From Thermoplasmata archaeon (GTDB taxonomy: Archaea > Thermoplasmatota > Thermoplasmata > Thermoplasmatales > Thermoplasmataceae), in assembly GCA_021816385.1 (NCBI GenBank), contig JAKAYJ010000042.1:1-8841 (forward strand): a DNA stretch of 8,841 nucleotides, written 5' to 3'. A model generated the notes under the pieces. It was not told the origin of the DNA, ran no database searches, and saw only the letters and a program-made list of their open reading frames with translations. The position numbers and the translations under genes were made by a program. Of the stretch, positions 5,043-8,841 are shown in pieces. Every line of letters starts with the position of its first letter. Position 1 is the stretch's first letter.

Positions 5043-6011
5043 ATGGCAATGAAAGTGGTTGAGGATGAAATAGAGGCAGTTTCACTTAAAAATAATTACC
5101 TGAATGACCCATGGAAGAGAAAAATCACAATAATCGAACATAATGTTAACGATACTACGCCCATACTCATAGGTCTCGCAGGATTCTTTGGTTCCTCAAC
5201 AAGCTTCTTTAACCGAAGTTTCACTTCTATAGATTTCATGGGTGTCCTAAACAAGATCATAAATCATGATAGGGTAGATTCGTTTATCATAGCTTTACCC
5301 GACTCAATGACATCACTGGGTGGAAACCAGTACCTCAATTCAATTGCTGTAGGAAATTATGAAGATTACATAGTAAATGATGTGATGGGCTACCTTGAAA
5401 CAAGATATGGAATCAGGAACACTGGATTGTTTGGGAAATCATCCGGAGGCTTTGGGGCATATAATCTGACAATTAGGAATCCAGAAAAGTTCCAGGGGTT
5501 TATCAATGTATCTGGAGATTGCGGATTCGAATATTCTTACATAAGAGATTTTCCTGATGCGATCAGGATGATCAGGAACAATGGACTATCTGAAATAATA
5601 AGGCAATTCAAGGAAAAGGATTTTCATACCATGCAGGAATTGAATACTATGAACATCATAGCAATGGCAGCCTTTTATTCACCAGATAATGGAGAGCAGA
5701 AAAAAATCTCACTGCCATTCAATGTGAATACGGGAGAAATAAAGAGCAATATCTGGTTCAGATGGAAAGCTTTTGATCCACTTGTAAATGTATATGATCA
5801 TTTTGAAAAATTAAAGGAAAAGAAGATAATCCTGCAAACAGGAAAAAATGATGAATTCTCTCTGAATCTTGGTATAGAAGGTCTTAGCAGGATCCTTTCG
5901 ACACATTCTGTTGATCATGTCAGTCAAACGTATGAAGGCGGACATTTTGGCATAGATTATCTGTACCTTGATTCAATTCCAGAACTAATAAGTTATTTGA
6001 GGGAATTTTAA
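5043..6011 (+). CDS. Alpha/beta hydrolase, esterase D (PF00756-like) type
   Basis: A 322-residue serine hydrolase of the alpha/beta fold, resembling putative esterases of the esterase D/S-formylglutathione hydrolase group. The nucleophile elbow is GKSSGG with Ser133 (codon 5439-5441), followed by FGAYNLTIRNPEKFQGFINVSG, a typical sequence for this group. The acid is probably Asp270 in GKNDEF, and the base His301 in GGHFGIDY. The oxyanion strand region is likely LIGLAGFFGS near residues 39-48. No signal peptide or membrane segment is seen, so it should be cytoplasmic. ATG 5043 is chosen over TTG 5025 because a TATA-like box lies 26.5 bases before it and the extra residues are not conserved-looking. 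It is a single-gene unit between the copper operon and a convergent exporter gene. The ester substrate cannot be predicted. Confidence 0.85.
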   Translation: MAMKVVEDEIEAVSLKNNYLNDPWKRKITIIEHNVNDTTPILIGLAGFFGSSTSFFNRSFTSIDFMGVLNKIINHDRVDSFIIALPDSMTSLGGNQYLNSIAVGNYEDYIVNDVMGYLETRYGIRNTGLFGKSSGGFGAYNLTIRNPEKFQGFINVSGDCGFEYSYIRDFPDAIRMIRNNGLSEIIRQFKEKDFHTMQELNTMNIIAMAAFYSPDNGEQKKISLPFNVNTGEIKSNIWFRWKAFDPLVNVYDHFEKLKEKKIILQTGKNDEFSLNLGIEGLSRILSTHSVDHVSQTYEGGHFGIDYLYLDSIPELISYLREF

Positions 6012-6036
6012 AAAAATAGAGAAAGGAAATTTCTTT
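6010..6036. terminator. Shared terminator region between convergent hydrolase and MFS genes
   Basis: The 25-base gap between the stops holds A7 at 6010-6016, which is T7 on the minus strand, and the imperfect palindrome GAAAGGAAATTTCTTTTC (6021-6038) with a T-rich right half. Either strand therefore reads an oligo-T tract after its stop, fitting bidirectional termination. Confidence 0.5.
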
Positions 6037-7542
6037 TCACTCTGTTTGCCCTGAACCTTCTAGAAGCCCTAACTCTCCCTTCACTTCAGGCTTGAGTCCC
6101 TCTGCTACCTCAGTTCCAACTGACCTTTTTCCGAGTATCTCCTTTGCGAATATTACCAGAACTGCAGAGATCAGGAATGAAACGCCTCCAATGAGGAATG
6201 CATAGAAATAGGCAGTGTTGGTAGGGAAGGAGAAATTAACCGTGCTGCTAACAACAGTCGTAACTACAAATGCTGATAGTACAGCTCCAGCTATTGGGGC
6301 ACCCACACTGCTTCCAAGATACCTGAAGGTACTGTTCATTGAGGTTGCAAGCCCCATATTCTTTGCCTCAACAGAAAGAACAAGAAGATTGATCAATGAG
6401 GCATTCATGACGGACATACCAGATCCTATGATGAATTCATCTACCAGTGTCATGTCATATCCAGGAGCCATTGCCAGCAGGAAGAACCCTATGCCAGAAA
6501 CAATGGAACCTATAATAGCCAGGGGCTTGATTCCAAATCTTGAAATTACCTTTCCTGTTATGATTGAGAACACAATCATGCCCAGTGCGAAGGATACCAT
6601 GGAAATACCGGTATCCAGGATTGATAGCCCGAATCCATATGGTGCTGGGGTTTCAAACTTGTATGAGAGTGCCTGCATTGAAAGATACATTCCCAGGCCT
6701 GCTATTGTAAGTGTAACATTTGTAACCAGTACATTCCTGTTTGAAAGAAGTTGAAGATCAAATATGGCTTCACCTCCCTTTCTGTGATACCTCGCTTCAT
6801 AGAGGAACATGGGAACAAAGAGGAATACTCCAAGGATTGACATTCCAAGTGTTAACGGTGAGGTCCATCCCCACTCAGAACCTTCAGAAAGTGCGAGAAC
6901 TATAAGAGTGAGTGGAGTGGCAAGGGCAATGGCACCAACGTAATCCACCTTTACTTCTGGCCTCCTGTATTTTGATTCCCTAACCTTAACTATTGTAAGT
7001 ATGGCAAGGATCACTATGAATGGTATGGCAGTATGATAAGTCCATCTCCATCCATAAGTATCTGATATTAAAGAGCCGAGTGGAAGGCTTATGGCAAATC
7101 CTGCTCCAAACATTCCACTGATCAGGGCCTGGGCCTTCGGTACCATGTCCCTGGGAAATTCTTCTCTTATGAGAGCCATGCCCAGAGGCATTATGGTTAG
7201 ACCAACACCCTGTACTGCCCTTGAAATTACCATGAAAGTGAAGTTTGGTGAGAAGCCTGTTACAGATACTGCTGCTGCATAGATCAGCATCACTATGCCC
7301 ATCATCTTCTTCTTTCCATATATATCCCCGAGTTTTCCTACAATTGGACTGAGGGCAACACCTGTAATAAGATAGGTAGATAGAACCAGGCTTACCTGGC
7401 CAACTGTTACGCCAAAACCCTCTGCAATTGAAGGAAGTGAGGGAGTTAACATTCCTTCCACATACATTACTGCGACAATTATCATCGCAAGTAAAATCAT
7501 CACAAAATTTGCATACTTCTTATCATACAGCTCATTTTCCAC
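6037..7542 (-). CDS. MFS multidrug efflux transporter, DHA2 (EmrB/QacA) type
   Basis: A 501-residue integral membrane protein, the length of the 14-helix drug:H+ antiporters (DHA2), which expel drugs or toxic organics using the proton gradient. Residues 12-32 form the first helix and carry Glu29. Motif A is GKLGDIYGKKK (69-79). Arg108 in SRAVQGVG is the motif B arginine of helix 4. A motif C-like stretch, GMFGAGFAISLPLG, occupies 143-156 in helix 5. YGWRWTYHTAIPF follows, as is typical of the family. The last helix is near 450-470, followed by a hydrophilic tail of about 30 residues. It starts at GTG 7542, two bases after the stop of the MarR regulator and with a good SD, so it is the second gene of that operon and presumably controlled by it. 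No fused membrane-fusion partner is seen. The substrate is unknown. Confidence 0.9.
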   Translation of the reverse strand: MENELYDKKYANFVMILLAMIIVAVMYVEGMLTPSLPSIAEGFGVTVGQVSLVLSTYLITGVALSPIVGKLGDIYGKKKMMGIVMLIYAAAVSVTGFSPNFTFMVISRAVQGVGLTIMPLGMALIREEFPRDMVPKAQALISGMFGAGFAISLPLGSLISDTYGWRWTYHTAIPFIVILAILTIVKVRESKYRRPEVKVDYVGAIALATPLTLIVLALSEGSEWGWTSPLTLGMSILGVFLFVPMFLYEARYHRKGGEAIFDLQLLSNRNVLVTNVTLTIAGLGMYLSMQALSYKFETPAPYGFGLSILDTGISMVSFALGMIVFSIITGKVISRFGIKPLAIIGSIVSGIGFFLLAMAPGYDMTLVDEFIIGSGMSVMNASLINLLVLSVEAKNMGLATSMNSTFRYLGSSVGAPIAGAVLSAFVVTTVVSSTVNFSFPTNTAYFYAFLIGGVSFLISAVLVIFAKEILGKRSVGTEVAEGLKPEVKGELGLLEGSGQTE

Positions 7543-7544
7543 TA

Positions 7545-7979
7545 TTAATCACTCTCCTCTCTAATATCATGAACACTTTTCGCCAGTCTGTTTATAAATT
7601 TCAGGAAACCTGCAATGCTTTCCTGATCCATTTCTCCCATAGTCTTCAGGGCCATGGACTTTACATTATACAGTCTTTCAAGGGTTTCCTTACCTTTCGT
7701 TGACAGGTCTATATAAATAGCTCTCCTGTCATCAATGCCATATTCTCTCTCAACAAGCCCTTTGCTTTCAAGATTGTCAATTATATGAGATATGGAAGGT
7801 TTCGTTACTCCAAGTAGTGTGGCAAGGTCAGATGATTTCATCTTTCCTGCCCTTGAAAGATTGGATAGAACAAAGAATCCTGAAAATGAGATATTTTCCT
7901 TCCTCATCACTTCTTCCCTATAGAGCATAAGTTCATAGGTTAATTCCTCAAATGCTTTCTCTATGTTCTTGATGTTCAC
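7545..7979 (-). CDS. MarR-family transcriptional regulator
   Basis: A 144-residue winged-helix protein of the MarR family, dimeric DNA-binding factors that usually leave DNA on binding phenolic or other small ligands. The DNA-binding part spans about residues 30-95. SSDLATLLGVTKPSISHIID is helix-turn-helix, with VTKPSISHIIDNL as recognition helix, and YGIDDRRAIYIDLSTKG is the wing with the conserved D-x-R (DDRR). Helices at both ends (5-27 and 100-140) would make the dimer interface. The start is GTG 7979, the only sensible start, with a TATA box 23.5 bases upstream (leaderless). It overlaps nothing and is followed after 2 bases by the MFS exporter. The inverted repeats upstream are its probable operators, giving autoregulation and control of the divergent methyltransferase (inference). 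No redox cysteine is present. Confidence 0.92.
   Translation of the reverse strand: MNIKNIEKAFEELTYELMLYREEVMRKENISFSGFFVLSNLSRAGKMKSSDLATLLGVTKPSISHIIDNLESKGLVEREYGIDDRRAIYIDLSTKGKETLERLYNVKSMALKTMGEMDQESIAGFLKFINRLAKSVHDIREESD
7548..7558 (-). promoter_or_regulatory. Strong SD for the MFS exporter, inside the end of marR
   Basis: The minus strand reads AGGAGAGTGAT followed by 5 bases and GTG 7542. It contains both GGAG and GTGAT of the archaeal SD complement. It lies in the last codons of the MarR gene, supporting translation of the exporter from the joint mRNA and its GTG start. Confidence 0.65.
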
Positions 7980-7999
7980 AACAGGTTATTGTAAATAGG

Positions 8000-8007
8000 T
8001 ATATAAT
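8000..8007 (-). promoter_or_regulatory. TATA box of the marR-MFS operon
   Basis: The minus strand reads ATTATATA, followed by CC, centred about 24 bases before GTG 7979. This fits a leaderless transcript. The nearest inverted repeat begins 4 bases upstream of the box, so a bound repressor could hinder TFB/TBP loading. Confidence 0.6.
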
Positions 8008-8010
8008 AAT

Positions 8011-8033
8011 TAACATAAGTTAACTATTTGTTA
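8011..8033. promoter_or_regulatory. Overlapping inverted repeats, probable MarR operator 1
   Basis: Two inverted repeats share bases here: TAAC-ATAA-GTTA (8011-8022) and TAAC-TATTT-GTTA (8021-8033), joined through the palindrome AGTTAACT (8018-8025). The site lies directly upstream of the marR TATA box. The second repeat nearly equals the core of the other operator candidate (12 of 13 bases). The assignment to MarR is inference from position. Confidence 0.55.
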
Positions 8034-8049
8034 CTATATTAAATATGCT

Positions 8050-8068
8050 ATCTAACTATTAGTTAGAT
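8050..8068. promoter_or_regulatory. 19-base perfect palindrome, probable MarR operator 2
   Basis: ATCTAACT-ATT-AGTTAGAT has perfect 8-base arms around a 3-base centre, a length typical of MarR-dimer sites. Its core TAACTATTAGTTA (8053-8065) repeats the element at 8021-8033 with one mismatch and a 32-base offset, about three DNA turns. It sits between the two divergent promoters of the marR operon and the methyltransferase. Confidence 0.6.
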
Positions 8069-8122
8069 TAAAATCAAAAAATTAAACAATTTTCATGCTT
8101 GTGTAATATATAGTAAGAAACA

Positions 8123-8130
8123 TTAAATAT
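8123..8130 (+). promoter_or_regulatory. TATA box of the O-methyltransferase gene
   Basis: TTAAATAT, within CATTAAATATAAC, is centred 24.5 bases before ATG 8151, giving a leaderless transcript. The same 8-mer also occurs at 8039-8046, but no gene start follows at the right distance there. Confidence 0.65.
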
Positions 8131-8150
8131 AACTTTACGAATGTTTGTCT

Positions 8151-8816
8151 ATGTCAGATGAAAAGAAATGGGAAGATGTGGAGGAATATATTAACAGAAA
8201 AGTGGTGAAACCATCACTATTCTTCGCTGATACACTAGATGTAAGCCAGAAAGAAGGTCTACCACCAATAAATGTTCAGGCACCTGAGGGAAAATTAATG
8301 TCTATCCTTGTCAGGTCGATCAATGCAAAGAGGTCTTTAGAAATTGGAGTTCTTGGAGGATTCAGTGGACTGTGGATCCTCTCTGGCATGAGGAATGGCC
8401 AGTTAATTGGGCTAGAAAAAAGTGAGAAACATGCAAAAGTGGCAAATGAAAACTTCATCAAAGCAGGTTATGGCGACAACGTAAACATAATGGTTGGAGA
8501 TGCAATAGATTCACTGAATAATATGATTAGGGAACATGTACAGCCATTTGACTTCATCCTTATTGATGCAGACAAGAAACCCTACCTTCATTATTTCGAA
8601 AGAGCCATGGAACTGTCTCATCCAGGAACACTAATCTTCATAGATAATATGGTCTGGAACGGAGATATAATTGATCCCAATGACAGGAGTGATGATAATG
8701 CAGGTATAAGAAGACTCTACGATCATCTTGAAATTGAGGAAAGAGTTGATGGAACGGTAATACAAACAGTCGGTTCGAAGGGATATGATGGTTTTGCCGT
8801 TCTTAGGGTTATATGA
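8151..8816 (+). CDS. SAM-dependent class I O-methyltransferase, catechol/caffeoyl-CoA (Methyltransf_3) type
   Basis: A 221-residue cytoplasmic methyltransferase, the full length for this family, that transfers a methyl group from S-adenosylmethionine to a hydroxyl, usually of a catechol-like compound, with a divalent metal. The SAM-binding glycine motif is LEIGVLGGFSG (63-73). LIGLEKSEKHAKVA (85-98) carries the ribose-binding acid Glu89, and VGDAIDSL (115-122) follows. Metal ligands typical of the family are Asp139 in LIDADK, and Asp165-Asn166 in FIDNMVW. ATG 8151 is chosen over TTG 8145 because the TATA box is 24.5 bases before the ATG. The gene is divergent from marR and the exporter, so it may share their regulator and modify the compound that they sense or export (inference). 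The actual substrate is unknown. Confidence 0.92.
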   Translation: MSDEKKWEDVEEYINRKVVKPSLFFADTLDVSQKEGLPPINVQAPEGKLMSILVRSINAKRSLEIGVLGGFSGLWILSGMRNGQLIGLEKSEKHAKVANENFIKAGYGDNVNIMVGDAIDSLNNMIREHVQPFDFILIDADKKPYLHYFERAMELSHPGTLIFIDNMVWNGDIIDPNDRSDDNAGIRRLYDHLEIEERVDGTVIQTVGSKGYDGFAVLRVI

Positions 8817-8841
8817 GAGTGTTAAAATAGATCATATGGCT

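Noticed and set aside
6215..6754. Plus-strand open frame of 179 codons
   Set aside because: It lies opposite the MFS exporter. Reverse complements of hydrophobic genes often stay open, and no domain or promoter is visible.
7428..7703. Plus-strand open frame of 91 codons across the marR/MFS junction
   Set aside because: It is antisense to two clear genes, with no start signal or family resemblance.
8039..8046. Second TTAAATAT as an alternative promoter for the methyltransferase or a small RNA
   Set aside because: No start codon lies 24-27 bases downstream, and the flanking DNA is too AT-rich for a lone 8-mer to be meaningful. A longer leader cannot be excluded.
8069..8122. Possible small gene in the AT-rich part of the divergent region
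   Set aside because: The only ATG (8096-8098) opens a three-codon frame. I see nothing else here beyond AT-rich spacer.
8145..8150. TTG start two codons upstream of the methyltransferase ATG
   Set aside because: TATA spacing favours ATG 8151, and there is no SD for the TTG.
1..8841. CRISPR array, tRNA/rRNA, insertion sequence or phage-type genes
   Set aside because: No spaced repeats, cloverleaf, terminal inverted repeats, transposase or recombinase motifs were found on either strand.

Overview
The window looks like chromosomal DNA from an acidophilic archaeon of the order Thermoplasmatales or a close relative. This is inferred from gene content and promoter style, not from a marker gene. 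It is A+T-rich and uses mostly AGA/AGG for arginine and often ATA for isoleucine. It encodes an archaeal-type (LacS-like) GH1 glycosidase, a CBS-pair/zinc-ribbon protein and a TRASH-domain copper cluster of archaeal type. Seven genes that begin a transcription unit have TATA-like boxes centred about 24-27 bases before the start codon, which implies leaderless mRNAs. Three genes inside operons instead carry a Shine-Dalgarno (SD)-like element exactly 5 bases before a GTG start.

Layout. 1-839 (+): 3' part of a GH1 beta-glycosidase. 843-1136 (-): small unrecognised protein, converging on the glycosidase with a 3-base gap. 1214-1744 (-): two CBS domains plus a C-terminal zinc ribbon. 1811-2690 (-): a two-gene unit with an Lrp-like HTH/TRASH metal regulator first and an unknown 111-residue protein second. 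2765-4985 (+): divergent from the regulator, a 46-residue stand-alone TRASH protein and a Cu+-type P1B ATPase with its own N-terminal TRASH domain. 5043-6011 (+): esterase-type alpha/beta hydrolase. 7979-6037 (-): a MarR-family regulator followed 2 bases later by a 14-TM-type MFS drug exporter. 8151-8816 (+): divergent from marR, a class I O-methyltransferase.

Two resistance modules stand out. In the copper module the same metal-binding fold occurs in sensor, putative carrier and pump. The 74-base divergent promoter holds three copies of an 11-base element that overlap or abut both basal promoters. In the second module a MarR regulator, an exporter and an O-methyltransferase share a 171-base divergent region with near-identical 13-base inverted repeats 32 bases apart. 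This suggests joint control of efflux and methylation of a small, perhaps phenolic, compound.

No RNA gene, insertion sequence, CRISPR array or integration site was seen, and no gene-free stretch exceeds 171 bases. The most novel item is probably the uncharacterised protein co-transcribed with the copper-type regulator.
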